NCBI GenBank assembly: GCA_037975125.1
Contig: CM075853.1
Location: 27,471,663-27,535,662 of the forward strand
Origin: Latrodectus hesperus
Taxonomy: Eukaryota; Arthropoda; Arachnida; Araneae; Theridiidae
Length of the DNA: 64,000 bases
Direction: 5' to 3'
The first letter of the stretch is position 1. Every line of letters starts with the position of its first letter. The position numbers were made by a program, and so were the translations under genes. The notes below the pieces were generated by a model that saw only the letters and a program-made list of their open reading frames with translations, searched no databases and was not told where the DNA came from. This document shows positions 1-14,160 of this stretch, in pieces.

Positions 1-3000
1 GGAACATTAAATTATTGTTCAGGAAATATTTAGGATTCAAATTTATTTGTGTAAACCTAGAAACAAAAATATGAAATGTTTCAATAAAATTATTTCATTT
101 TTTTCAACTATCGTCAAATAAAGTAGTTTATACCTAGCATCCTCTTACATAAATTATTACATATGAATAGGTAAATGCAGGAAAAAAACATTAAACTCAA
201 TATTAGAAAATTAATAATTTTAAAATTACATTTAATCCAAACCCACAAAGTAATCTTTTAGTTAAAAGTCATTTAATCATCATTTTCAGTCATCTAATCA
301 TTAGCTGACTATTTTTATATAAGAATTCGATACTATTTAAAACTTAAAATTTTATTTCAGTCATAAATTATTATTCAATTTAAAATTTTTCGACATGTTT
401 ACTTATTTTCACTATATCATTTTAGTTACGAATAAGTATTTTAGTATATGTTGTACAAAATGTAGAATAATATTTGTAATATACGCTAGCCGCCTTATAT
501 TAAGCATAACATAAATTAGAGCAACATTGTTTTTTAGTTACTACGCTGCTTCCATTGTATTAAATTTCTCATATATTCTTCAAAAACAACGAAAAATAGA
601 ATAAAGTTTTCTTTTTTAAAGCAAAAAAAAATGTGATAGACACTATCAAATAAAAAGTGACGTTCCTTCCAAATAATTTGGGATGGAAAACCATAATTCT
701 ATATTTCTTCGACTTTCATCCTTCTTTTGTCCGCTAACAAAATATGATAAAAGAAGGCAACTGTCTTCCAGCGACAATAAACAATATAAGATAACTGGCA
801 GTAAACTTAAGCAAAGTGCGTGACCAGTGTAAGTTTTCAAGCAAAGAAGTAAGTAACAGAGGCACTTTATAAAATAACAAACTGCAAAGTGAAGAGAGAA
901 TCAAGAGCTGTATATCCTCAGACCGTGGATACTTTGCATAGAATTTCAATAACGGTGCAAAGTGGGTCGGCTCTGGAGACCGTGTGATGCTTTATTATTT
1001 CTCAGAGACTGTTTCCGAAATCCGGAAGAATTTATTTTTTTGTTGGTCTTTCAACTTGAGTAGTTTTTTTTCGGTTGTGAGAATTTAAAATGTATTTTTG
1101 AGAATCAAGTCCAACATGATTCTCCCCGAAGGTTCTTTCTTCTTTTTCGAACAACTTAAGAATAGTGAGGGGAAATGGATCTGTTGCTGAAGTCCCACTG
1201 TGCCACAGTAAATTCAATTGGAAATAAAACTTTGTTTCCTCTTGTCAATTTTTATTCTCATTGCTCAATCTTGTTATAAAAGCGTGGAGGAATAAACAAA
1301 TTGGAAAATCAAAATAAAACCTTAAGGAAAATTTGCCTAGAGTGAATTTTAAGGATATGCTTAGGAACAAGAGAGACTTTTTACCAGTTCTTAAAATGTA
1401 TTCCTTTAGCTAGTGGAACATTTTGATCGATGAATTTTAAATGGAAGATCAGAGAAATAACTAACACTATGCATTTAATAGTTATACTGTAGAAATTAAT
1501 TAAAAATCTTAATAAAATGTACAATGACATTTTTGATTCACATATATTTATGTATCTAAAAACATTAAACATTTCCAACTTGATTTTAAATGAATAAAGG
1601 ATAGATATTAGTTGTCTTTCTATAAAATACGGAATTCAAATATCTCACTAATGCTTATTATCCAGAATATTTCAAATCTCATTAACCTCGTGAATATGAT
1701 TGCAAAAATAAATTAATAGTCAACAATTAAAATTAACAAAAATTTTAGATTAAAATGCAATAATTCTATAAAATCTATCAGTTATTTTTTTTTTGGCCCA
1801 GATTTATTTAGCTGATAGATTTATATTAACAGACCTATTAAGGGATTAATTTATAATATTTTTTATTATTGATAATTTACATCAAATTTATTTATACGTC
1901 CTATCTCTGTAATTATAATGAGCAATTATCCTGATAAAGACAAAGATTATTGCTCTTAAATTTATGTTAGACACTAGTTGTGGTTTTTGAATTCAACATT
2001 AAAATTCTTAATCAGAGTTCAGAAATTATTTTCTTTGATTTTTTTTAAAAAAACGTAACACTCCTGGATTTTCCTTGTAAAATTGAAACAGAAAATTTGA
2101 ATTTCAGCTTTCTTCAATTTCACGTGATGATACAGTAATAGGAAAATGTCTAAGTATTCAGTGATTTTAACATTTGCAGTTTGAACAGTTTCGTTGTACT
2201 TGAAATATAATTCGCGATAATTTTGAGATTTGTTGCTACCCAGAAAATAAAATCGGAATTTTGATCTCTTTCAACACATTTAAGTCTATCAACAGAACAA
2301 AAATGTAATTATTCCCTAGTGTTGGCATCAAGGACTTTCATTTGCAATTTATTGTGATGATAAAATAATTCAATTTAAATATTTTACTTTGACAAAATCA
2401 ATATTTACTTTTTAATTAATCATTAAACCTATGTGTATTTATTCATTTTTTGAAAAACAGTAAAATAAACTAAATAGAATAGTTTCTATTCATTTTTGTT
2501 GAAAATTGCCGAATAGCATTGAATGTATTCATTTCTAAATTCCAAACAATGGTAAATTGATCGCAAATAATATGCAATTGAAAAAATTTAATTTAATATC
2601 CTTTGACCTTGTCATTTTTTTCGCAATTTCAAATTAGTAATATTAATGAATTACGGTCGAATGTGAGAGAAAGCATTTTAGAAAAATGATGTGGAAGCTT
2701 TAAAATCCAAACTGGGGTCCAATCTTGTCACTTAAGTACGACACAAAATTTTAAAGCATTGACACCAATTGCATCTCATATAGAAATAATATAAAAAATT
2801 TATAAAATGATCTAAGCTCTCATTAATACAATATTTCATCTTGCTTTATTTACTAATAGTTCATGTTTGCTTCTTTAAAATTTAAATTTGCCAATTGAGA
2901 TCTTCCAATTTTATGTCAGTCATTTAAAAAAAAATTGTATATATCTTTGTATTCATACTTAAAATTAAATTTTTTTATTTAATTTATAAGCAAATACAAA

Positions 3001-5561
3001 GCAAAATTTCGAATTATAATATCAAAAATCTATTTAAATTAAACTCAAAAATTTCATTTATATGATAAAAGATATAATCAAAAATATTTACTTTAATTAT
3101 AACTTCTTGAAACTTATATTTTATATTATAACCTGAATATGATGATAAATTTTTTTAAAAAATTTTAAATATCAATCACATTTAATCATTTTTAAATGTC
3201 TTCTTAACTTCTCATCACCAATAACCAAAAAATACAGATATTATGCAATATAAGATCATATGTAATCTCGGAACAATACCAGTTTATATCATTTATGTTT
3301 TAAATAAATTAAATATAACAGAAAGAAAATGTCTAAAAGTAATAGTTTATTATCATGAACAACCAACATTATTTCAACAAGTACCATTTTGCATCAAAAC
3401 GAAGAGAAAACTACAAAGAATGACAAAAATGCCTTCAGAATTCTGAAACGTTTCCCATTTCACGATTTCCTTGCCTAGGGGATGTATCAAATATTGACGA
3501 TTCTCACAAAGCCGGGGTGGGAAGAGGAATAGACCCCGTAGAGCCTATTCTACTTCTTGACAATGATACTAGACTGAAAAAGAGTTCTGAGAAGCATGAT
3601 ATTTCAATATCCTTCTAAACTTCCCCTTCCAGAAAAGAACATGCTACAATAAAATCGAGTAGTAGTCCAAACGACTCATCTCCAATGATATCCAGAAATA
3701 TTTGACAAATACTGGAGAAAAAGAAACTTTCAGGATCTCCTTGTTACAGCAGTTATGGAGATGACACTAAAAACCTTGAGTCGGGTGGGTGTTGGGGCCA
3801 TAACACCTTCCCCCACCCTCGCTATCTTATCTCCTCGTACACCCCAGGGGCGTTGAGAAAAGAGCGTTTGTCAAAGACACGCGCGCATTTCATGAAATAT
3901 ATATTCTATCAAAATATAAAAACTTGATTTTGATGTATATGTATTTCTGGCACTTCCCCTAAAAGAAAAAAAAACACAATTTTATTTCACCGGAAGGTTC
4001 TTTCTAAGTTCCCCGAAATGTTATAGAATTTATGCAAAGTACGAAATAGAGGTAGAATTGAAAAAGAAGCAAGGGGTGACGCCTTTTTCCTGCTAGTTTC
4101 TTGGCTCTTTAGTATCCCATATTTGCATCTGAAAACTTTTTCTAGGAGTACAAGGTAAAAGAAGTGTATTACCATCGTACATTTATCGACATCGATAAAA
4201 TGTGCCTAATGGGTCAGCGAATGTGGACATTTTGCTTAAACAATTCAGTTTTATATTATGAATTCAGTGTATTTTTATCAATACTGCACAGGGATGTATT
4301 AGAACTGTTTCAAAGAAAGATGCAATTCTGAATTTTAAATTTAACACTCTTTAAAAAATTGCTTTAATATTTAAAGTTTGAAATTCATAATGTCCTACTT
4401 ATAAAAATATTTCTCAGATCCTTTCTGAATAATTTTGAAACAAAATGGATTTTTTTTGTTATTATTTAATTCAGAATAATATTTTAATTCTATTTGATAT
4501 TTTCTTATTTAAATTACTCTAGTTCAATAACTATATGAAAATTCCATTCCCAAAATTTTTGATAACAATAACCTTTTTACATTATTAAATAATTTTACAA
4601 TAATTCTAAATTTTTGAAGAAAAGCATTCAGCCACATGTAAAATTATGAAGATAAAAATAAACCTAAAATATAGATAAGGGATAAAAGTCACAAAAATAT
4701 AAAATCTAGATTCTATTTTTAGTTTATACATATTGTCAGTATTATAAAATGAGCTTTAGGAAGAACAGAATTATCGTAAATATGACAATAAAATTTGTTT
4801 CAATGCTTAAATTATGTATTTAGATCTTTTTAATAACTAATTCTGTGTGATTCTTATTCTTAGATATTCTAATTAGAATTCTGATTCCTGAATCTTATTG
4901 AGAATTCTGATTCTTAGATATTTCTTAATAAATAATAATATATTTCTTAATGATTAATTCATAATTAAGCGTCATCATATATTAATCTATAAAAACCATT
5001 TTGAGACAATCAAAAACCTTAGTAAATTAGTGTAACAATGTGTAGAGTTTTAAGTACATTTACTATAACGCTATATAAAACATAAAAACACTTTTAACCT
5101 TAATAAGAAAGTGGACATGCAGTCATGAATCAATCTCACAAAATAGGAATGTTTTGAGCTTTTCCAGAGTATAAAATGCATTTATGTTCGACTAGTAATG
5201 CTGGAAATATTACATATTCAATAATATTTCTAAACACCTTCAGTAAACTTACTGATATTTCAACTAAATTATGTTTTTAAATAGTGTTTAATCTATATAA
5301 ACGTTACAAGAAATTTGTGAAATTATGTTTTGTTACCAGCTTTCATTTAGTTCATTATGATGATATCGGGACTCAAAGTTAGACTTCAAATTTGCCATCA
5401 AAATTTGTAAAAGATTCTGTTACCTTATCACATTATGAATAGTTAACTTAAAGCTCTAAAATCATAACCCTATTTATCGAGAAATTTTGTACTAAAACTT
5501 TAAAAAATTTTAATCTTCCATTTTCATAGATTAAGAAGAGAAATTAATCTTCCTAACTTAC
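1..5561 (-). other. 3'-side intron, continuing out of the window
   Basis: AT-rich sequence downstream of the last visible exon. No coding domain was recognised on either strand. Patches richer in G+C occur at about 960-1210 and 3440-4180; the latter includes G/C runs and CGCGCG near 3880-3890. No mobile-element signature was recognised in these patches. Confidence 0.6.
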
Positions 5562-5816
5562 ATCGGACTTCAAGCTTCATCTCTATTTGAGCCTTGCCAT
5601 GCGTGTTTTCAGCTACGCACACGTAAATTCCGTCATATTGTCTGGATATGCTTCCGTTGAAATTTAAAGTGTCATCGCGGGCAATGATGTCGTCACCTCT
5701 GAGCCACATGTAGGTACTTGGGGGCCAAGAGGACGCTGAGCACTCGACACTCGGTGGAATCTCCCCTTCATCGACTTGAACTGTTGTCTCCGACAGACTC
5801 ATGAGTTCTGGAGGAT
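5562..5816 (-). CDS. Ig-domain exon 5 (last visible exon)
   Basis: This 255-nt exon encodes an Ig domain of about 85 residues. The acceptor (ttttaacag) precedes 5816 and donor GTAAGT lies at 5561-5556; both ends are phase 1. It starts D-P-P-E-L. The first Cys is C26 (SVEC), the Trp is W38 (YMWLRGDD), and the last motif is Y61-D-G-I-Y65-V-C67 followed by VAENTHGKAQ. One sequon is at N54 (NGS). It lies only 985 bp from exon 4, the shortest intron here. The donor implies that the gene continues to the left. No further exon is recognised in 1-5561, so the next intron exceeds 5.5 kb or a small exon was missed. Confidence 0.88.
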
Positions 5817-6801
5817 CTGTTAAAATTCATCCATTTAATATAAAAAACTATTAAAATCTTGAAAAATTTTTATACATTTGCTTCTTTTTTTATTTTACAT
5901 GAATTTTATAATAACAAGAAATTAAAGTTTCAATTTATAAATGAAATTAAAAAAAAGTTATAACCTTGAAACAATTTATTCTTCTTTAATAGAAAAAGGA
6001 TAGATTAAGTCTCAAATAAAATCATTTAAATAAGGAACATTTTATAAATGCAAAAAAAGAATGTATTCATTTAAAATTTATTTCAATGGTGTATTTCAAT
6101 AAGTTAAATAATATCAAAATTATTATTCATTAAATATTATGGTTTATCTTCAATACATATACAATCCTAGAATTATGAAGATATAAGTAAAAGTACCATA
6201 ATGAGACAAAATATAAATGAATTTGAAATTTATTAAAAAATACATTGTTTAAAATGAGTGTTTACGTTTTAATAATACATTGGAATTGAAAATAAAAATA
6301 CAAAAGCATATTGTTGAAAAATTAGTTAAATAAATAAATCAATTTTCGTAATATTTCACATCCTACAGAATCCTCAAAATATAGCTGCAATAAATATATA
6401 TTTTTGGAAGTTCTTTCTAAATTCATAAACCCAGCGTTATATATAGATTATTTAACTTAAGTTAAATCAAGTACTGCCGGAAAATGAACTATTATCTGTC
6501 TAAAACAAAGCTACAATTCCAAGGAAAATTTTGGTTTTTAGGTCTGCAATTCCTTTTGTTTTGAAAAATTAATACCAATAAAACTAATAATTAAAAATTA
6601 AATCTGAATCATTACAAATATTTAAGAGATATATACCAATATTTAATTACACGTGCAAATCAATTATCGAGCTTACAAGATCGTAATTAATCATTTAACT
6701 TATAAAAGGTGCTCATTGGAAATATTAAAGATGATATTTAAACAAATACAATTGAAAATAATAGTGAATTAGAGAAAGAAAATAACTCTCGATTAACTTA
6801 C
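5817..6801 (-). other. Intron between Ig exons 4 and 5
   Basis: This 985-bp intron has GTAAGT at its 5' end and AG at its 3' end. It is simple AT-rich sequence and nothing else was recognised. Confidence 0.85.
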
Positions 6802-7152
6802 ATTCTACCAAGAACAGCATATCCGACGAAACGGCATCTCCAACAAAGTTTGGTGTGGTGTAGCAAGTGTAGTTAGCTTTGTCTCGCTCGCGTTCCAGCC
6901 TCCTTCCAGGCCATGCGGACATATTGAATTGCAAGCTGCTCGTCACGGATTTGAACCTGTTGTTTACGATGTCTTCTGGAACAACACGGCTGCGTATCAA
7001 GTAAAGATCTGATTCTGTGATACGGTTCCCGTCTTTCGACCACATGACCTCGCAAACTGGCTCGCACTCGACTCTGCACTCGAAAATAATGAAAGGAGCA
7101 TCCCTAGCAGCACCTCTGATATCCGGCAAGTCCTGGATGAAGGTTGGAGGAG
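6802..7152 (-). CDS. Ig-domain exon 4 (long, Cys-rich Ig domain)
   Basis: This 351-nt exon encodes a longer Ig domain of about 117 residues. Acceptor gtgttttttcag precedes 7152; donor GTAAGT lies at 6801-6796; both ends are phase 1. It begins A-P-P-T. Landmarks are C26 (FEC), W38 (VMWSKDG) and N94-Y-T-C97. Two extra cysteines, C30 and C34, sit between the first Ig Cys and the Trp (ECRVECEPVCEVMW) and could form an additional local disulfide. The C-E region is expanded, with basic and acidic runs (PGRRLERERDK). Sequons are N77 (NMS) and N94 (NYT). The reading frame runs on past the donor and before the acceptor, but the splice sites and phases define the exon. Confidence 0.9.
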
Positions 7153-7253
7153 CTGAAAAAAACACGCTGGTATTAACATAAGCAGGAATAATATTCATGA
7201 GAATTAACAAAAGGCGTGAAGATCCTCTAATTTCAGTAACAGCAATGCATTTG

Positions 7254-7450
7254 GAGTATTTTATGCAATTTTGAGTATTTTATACAATTTTGAGTATTTT
7301 ATACAATTTTGAGTATTTTATACAATTTTGAGTATTTTATACAATTTTGAGTATTTTATACAATTTTGAGTATTTTATACAAATTTGAGTATTTTATAAA
7401 GTTTTGAGTATTTTATGAAATTTGGAGAATTTAATAAAATTTTGAGCATT
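7254..7450. repeat. 19-bp tandem array, about 10 copies
   Basis: The unit gagtattttatacaatttt repeats in exact 19-bp register from 7254. Copies 2-6 are identical, copy 1 differs at one base, and copies 7-10 diverge progressively toward the right. The array lies about 100 bp upstream (in gene orientation) of the acceptor of Ig exon 4, so it occupies the region just before the likely branch point. Confidence 0.95.
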
Positions 7451-10400
7451 ATGTTGAAATATTAATTCGTTTTAATACTAAGGTGAACATTCAGAATCCT
7501 TTATAGTTTTCAAACATTTATGCGTACTACCCCCGTATTTCTTAGGTTTATTTCTCCTTCTGTTGCTATTTTTTTGCACTCATAGACAAATTCGATATAC
7601 ATTTTAAAACCCTACAGTTCTTTGTAGCTTAAATCTGAAGACAATTAGATCGAGAATCTCATAAGTCCTCAAGTCTGACAAATGTAACTGCTAAAAAATC
7701 AGAATTTAAAATTTAGTTCATAATAACTGATACTTTTGTGAGGAATGTTCTTACTGCATATGAGCAATTGGAATATCGCTCCCTAAAGCTCCTTAACCAT
7801 TAAGTAGCAAAGAAAATAATGTACAAGCCAATCATTAAAATAGAAAATGTAGTGTCATTGAAAAAAGTGCTGTCGAAAGTAAATATTACTTCCTTGAAAA
7901 ATTTTATCACAAACAACAAGCCCTTAACATACTTGTTTTTTCTTGCATCTATTAAGATTTTCATTTGGGAATAGAGAATGCTTTAGGATAGAGATTAAGA
8001 TTGTCAGTCATCAGTTAATATATATATAAAGGCACTCAAGAATACAGTTTTTCAATTTCACTTTAGATTTCTGACAAAATGATTGGCGGCGGGGTGAAAA
8101 GAGATTTTCGAGAATTCTAGACAAAATGTATAACTTTCTTGAAGCATTTAAAATTCTCTACTCTTTAAAAATACCTGAAAACCTGTATTTTAATCCCATT
8201 ATTTGTATAATTATTTGTATCACTGTATTTATTTTTTAAAGGTAGATTGGCTATTGTAATAATCATGTATATAGTGAAATGCAAAAACAAATATGTTAAT
8301 GAATTAACTATATACATATAAGCAAATTTTTTATTAGCATTTGGTGATATTTTCAGCTTATTTAAAAATATCTAAGTTATATACATGTATTTTTTATTTC
8401 TAAAATTATGCTATAAAATGCTTTGATATATATTTCATTATGTTATAAAATGCTGATAAGCACTTTTGACAAGCTGGCGTTAATTTAGATGTTTAATTAT
8501 TTAAGTGTTTTGATAAATATTTGCAATATCATTCAAATCATTTTAAGAATTAAAATTTAAAGTTTGATTTAAATTATTTTTAAAGTAAAATCTGAAAAAT
8601 ATTACTTATTTATTTACATAAAGATAATTTATTTATATAATAATAAAGTATCATTTTTGAGCCTTTAGCAACTCTCTTAAACCTTTATTTTTGAAATTGT
8701 AAATATTCAATTTAAAACATTAAAAATATAGAATCTGTCCCTAGAAACATTTTGAGAAGTCAATTTTTATTTTGCAAGCAATCAGTTCAGGAAAAATTCA
8801 TATACTTAACACCATATTTTAATTACTAGCTGAAATAATATTCCTAATATATTTAAAACCATTATTTTAAAACTAACTTCACAGTGTTGAAATTGCGAAA
8901 AAGAATCCATAATCCACAATTTTGTCCCATAATGCAAGTTAGTATGCATTCACAAATATTGGTCCAATAATAAATTTTTGTTTAGATTCTTGATAAATAA
9001 GTAAAATAATCTATATATTTGAAACTATTTGAATATTATCATTAAACACACTATATTAATATAGTAGTAATCACAATTATTATTTTTTGGAAAAACTAAT
9101 GTTATTTATTCTTGAAACAATAGTAAATTTTTATTAGTCTTATATCGGGGTGTTTCATATTCCTCTATAAAATATAATAATCAAGTTTAAATACAAAATC
9201 AGCTAATAGCTATAACGAAATAATAACAAATCATATCCAAAAGAATTTATTTACAACCAACCAGAATAATAAACATTTCAATTAAATAAAAATTAATCAC
9301 TTTAAATGCAAACAAATCCTATTATAGCAAATTTTGTAGGATCATGAAGTCATGCTTTACCAAGATTCATTGTAACAGATTTTACCTTAATTGGAGTTAA
9401 GTGTGTTAGAGGTTGAGATTAGTTATAAAACTATTATAGTACTTAAAATGTCATTATAGTACACTATGAAATACACGGCTGATAGGAAAATCTAATCAAT
9501 TCTTAAATATTTGCTGGACATTTTCTAATAATGTATATAAGGTATTTATATACATTTTCAAAATGAATATAATTTTTAAAAAATTGGCTACAAATTACGG
9601 GCATAATCAACATAATATTTTTAATTTTTCAGAAAATACTATGTAGGGAAATAATTTATAAATTAATTTACACAACAAATTAGTAATCACTGATAATCCC
9701 AAGTCATCATTTATTGTTTGAGGCACTGAAAATTCTTTAATTAATTTACGTATCTAACAAGGAAATGTTTCCTTTAGTTAATAATTTCATTTCAGATAAT
9801 ACCTTTAAATTGAATTAACATTTGTAAAATATCTCGCAACTTGGTAAAACACAAATTAGAAAGTCAAATTCGTTGCTGGCTAAATAAACTTTGGAGAACC
9901 TAAAGCTTATTAGCTACTTATTACTTTGTGATGCATATATTTTGAAAATTAAATTTCAATAGAATTTGCAAATCATGATTTTCTTCAATGAAGAGAACTA
10001 TTTCTAGTTTGAAATAAAACCTTTAAGTGAATTAAATAGAATATTTATAAGATGTTTTAAGACACAAAAATTCGCTTCAAAATTTTTCTTCCATTTTATT
10101 CCGAACAAATTCAATTTTAGAGAAACAAATATAATTTCATTAACCTAAACTTAAAAGGCAAAAATTGATAATTTGATAAACTTTTTGAATTTGTATACAC
10201 ATAAAATCTATGTTTCTTTTTAATATATGCGACAAGTTTCAATCAGAAATCAGTAAATTTAAATCTTCATAGAAGACAAAAGTTGTTTTCAAAAATTAAA
10301 AAGTATTTCCAAAGAAATTCAATGAGTTATCCCAAATTCTAGAAGATGAAGTTCTAATTGAATCTCAAATACTTCAGTATAAACAATTAGTATAAAACTT

Positions 10401-13199
10401 AATACATTGGAAGAAATAAAAGTTATACTTTCATTAGAAAAAGTTGAAATTTTATTCAAATTTGTCACTGCATAAATAAAATATTTTTCAATACTTATTT
10501 AATTTATTTTCAGTTTTTAAAACGGATTTAAAATATCAAAGTTATTATTTCATTAATATTTAAATACCCATTAAGCTCTCAAATGTAGCTATTAAATTAT
10601 ATAAAAAAATCAACTAAGTCAAGTTACGTCTACTTTTCGTTTCTGCAAAAGAAATTATGTTTGAAAATAATGGGTATTAAAAACTTTCAAACTCAAAACT
10701 GTAAACCTGGTTCGCGAAGAAATAAAATCTATTTCATAGTTATTACTATATTTTACAATATGAAATTTAAAAACAAATAAATGGAAACACAAGAACTAAA
10801 AATTAACTTGATAAATTATATATGGGAAAGAAATCAGTATGAAAATATATTTTCGACTCAGAATGTATAACGTTCAAGGATAATTTATATAAGTACTGCA
10901 TTCAATTATTTGAGTGTTCATACTATGAATCAAAAAATTGTTGGTTAAATGCCAAATGGAATAAACATTTTACTGGATTAAAAATTCATAAATAGTTGCA
11001 ACAGATCTTCATAAAGCTATATTAAATCATTTTTCTATATTCGTTATAATGGCAAAACACAATATGTGATTTAAATGGGGCCTGTAGTCTCTGTTGGAAA
11101 CTGATATTTATGAACACAATGTGAATGGGTTTTACTCTACTTGTCAAACACTTTAATTTTTTATTTAAATATACATGATAATCTCTTAAATTAAGACAAC
11201 ATTTGAGCAATATGTGGGGTATAAAAGAGATTCAAATTGTCTTAATCGTATTACAACTGGATTATGAAAATTGAATATTGGTTTGCCTTAAAACAGCTTA
11301 TGATTACATTTTATTTTAGTCATATAACGAAGAAATACTTACTTTCGCATTGCTGATGAGTGTGGTTAGACATCAATAAAAGGGCATTTGACAACATTAT
11401 GTTTATATTTGAAAGGTACTTCATCATTTTAAAAAATAAAGGTTGAAAAATTAATCACTAGCATTAAAAATAAAAACGAGTGTAAGAAACAGATTAAATT
11501 CAGTCTAGATTCAATGTTATCACCAATAATCTTAAAAGGGGCAAATATACTACTTTTCTTTATGCTAAGTTTATTCTTAGAAAATTCTTAATCTTGTTTT
11601 TCGTGCAATGCAAGAACTACTACGTTTGTCAAGACATTATTCTGGATTTGCTTACATTTCTTTTTCCTCCTTTCTAGTAGTTATTAGGAGAATAATGCTG
11701 CTAATCGATAGATCTAGTGTATCTTGTATCTAAATGTTTAGCCACGCATTACATTTTAAGATCCATTGCCTCAAATAATGATCAAATGCATTCCTAGAGA
11801 AATAAGGTCACTTGAATGCTTTTAAGAAATAAAGATCCTTCCAAGACGTAAATGGTCCCCAATTTTATTCTTTATTGATCATTGACAAGACTATCTAGAA
11901 CATTCAGTTGAAAACAGTTTATTTGGAGGACTAATATGAACTATGCAAATATTTGCACTATTGTCAAAAATATTTCATTCTGTTAAAAGAAAATATATAT
12001 GATGAAATTTTTTCAAGTTAGCTAGATTCGAAATATTATTTCATAAATGAGGTTTTTATTACCGACTTTCCAAGTTATTAAATAAGGTAGGGTTAAAATG
12101 GATCTTCCAGCTGACATCTGTGCTAATGGTACGAAATTATAAAGTCCTTATCATGCTTGCTTGGTTTAGAGCCATGAATAGTATATGCCATTAATCTTGC
12201 GAATGAATTTTTTACACATCAGTAAGAATCGTCATTGAATAATATATAAAATTCTTCAATTTACTGTTACTTTAAATTCATATAATGTGAAATGCTCTGT
12301 GCGTACAGAGAAGAATTTGAGTCTAAATTCAGTAGTTGCGTGTACCTAAAAAAGTTATTCAGATAAAAAATGTGTCTTATTACTTTATGATTCACATAAA
12401 AATCTGTAATCACAGGAAAATTCATTATCCGTGCAGTGAAGAGACATTGAGACTACTGTTTTCTGAACACTTTTTCGTAGTACTAGAATAATTCCTTCTA
12501 CTGTTCAATGTGTTGCATTCAAATCCTGAGATCTGATACTTATATAATTCTTTCATATGCATTTGTTGTCACCATTTTCTCAACAGTAATAAACAGGTTT
12601 TGTCTAGATTTGACAGTAACTATTTCTGTCTCCTTTAAAAACATTTGTATCACAAGACAATTCAGATGCAAGAGAATGTATTTTCAAACTTGTTATTAGC
12701 TGAAATGTCGCAAGTATCACAGAATCATAGTTTAGCTGAGATAATAAGCTTTGCACACGCACAAATTATGCCTTAATTGGTAAAATGAATTTTTTATCAA
12801 AAACTTTTCGCCAATAAAACATGTTTATCTTTCGTTATAGACAAAAATATACATATATATTTTTGATGCTATACAAAATATCTCCATTTAAATACAATTG
12901 TCTTCTTTTCATTGAGAATATAAGCTATTTTTTCAAGAAATCAAACTAATATTAAGGAGCTTAAACATGCGAAACTTATTTAACAGTTTTTTTTATACCA
13001 TGCTGTGAAAGCAAATGATATGAAGCTTTTATAATACATTTTTTTAAAGTCCAAAGTATAAAGTATCTTTCATAGAGCATTATTTAATTTATATGCTCAT
13101 ATTTGTGTGTCACAATGGATAAAACAGGTTCGGTGTAGAATTGATTAACACTTGACTTGGCGATACATTTTAGGGATGAATGTTAATTTGTGATAATCC

Positions 13200-13475
13200 T
13201 GGTAACCCTATCTTTGTATAACTTTCGTGTAGCGGACATCTTGTTGGTCACACGTTGGCATCTACCTTGACATAAAAAAAGCGCCAAATAATTAAATGGT
13301 AACCGATTGTAAATTTTTCCGATAAAACTTCTAAGCACACATATCGAGAGATGTGCATGCAGAAAGTAAGTATGCAAGCTTCATCTCTCGTTGTTCATCT
13401 GTGGCTGGAATCAAACCTCAAGCACTTCTCTCTAAGGACCATAGTCTTACCATTAAGCCACGTTGAACTCATTCA
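13200..13475 (-). mobile_element. tRNA-derived SINE, family A (copy 1)
   Basis: Read on the minus strand, a tRNA-like head near 13470-13405 has an A-box-like tggcttaatgg and a B-box-like ggtttgattcc. The body that follows contains tgaacaacgagagatg, which is shared with the element at 46030-46230. More diverged similarity continues toward the 3' end. The 3' boundary near 13200 is approximate and no target-site duplication was identified. Confidence 0.7.
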
Positions 13476-14082
13476 TTGCTTTTTCTTAAAAGTGGAGGAA
13501 GTACCTCCAGTTTAATTAGGATCATTCAAAAGATTACATAAATATAGAATTTTCGAAATTTCAAATTGCTCATAATTATTCTCATTGATTAGTCTTATTA
13601 AAAATACAGCAATCACTGCTTGGTTGGTGTCGAGTCTATGGGGAGAACTAAATATGACCATGAGTGTGCCGGACACAGTGGTCCATCTCCTACAGGGTTT
13701 CATAACAATCAACGAATCATTACAAAGACTGGGAAAACAAATTACAATTTATGAACTGGAGATTATTTACGATTTTTTTAATTAATACTATATAAAACTC
13801 TTTCAATTTTGATAATAAAGGAAACTATGACTAATTGACTTGAAAGTAATAAAATAAATAACAATCATTCTTAAATTAAATATTTTATAAAATTACTTGA
13901 CGTTATAAAAATGTAATTACATAAAAACTAGAATATTTGGAAAAAAAAACCACTTATTAGTAACTCTTAGATTTTTTTAGTAATCAATGTAATCAAATGA
14001 AATTTAATAAAAATTGTAAAACGGTAAAAATGATTAAAATGCATTTTTCAAAAACAATTTAAATAAGAACAGGAGAATTTAA

Positions 14083-14160
14083 TTGATTAAATAAAATACC
14101 AACAAATTAAAAATCACGCTGATTGCTTAAATAAAATTACAACAAATTAAAAATCACGCT
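14083..14160. repeat. Two-copy direct repeat (~40 bp)
   Basis: Two adjacent copies share aacaaattaaaaatcacgct, with closely similar flanking bases. This is a simple local duplication in an intron. Confidence 0.85.

Noticed and set aside
6873..7179. Alternative-frame minus-strand proteins overlapping Ig exon 4
   Set aside because: They are frame shadows; only the frame with the Ig cysteines, Trp and phase-1 splice ends is coherent.
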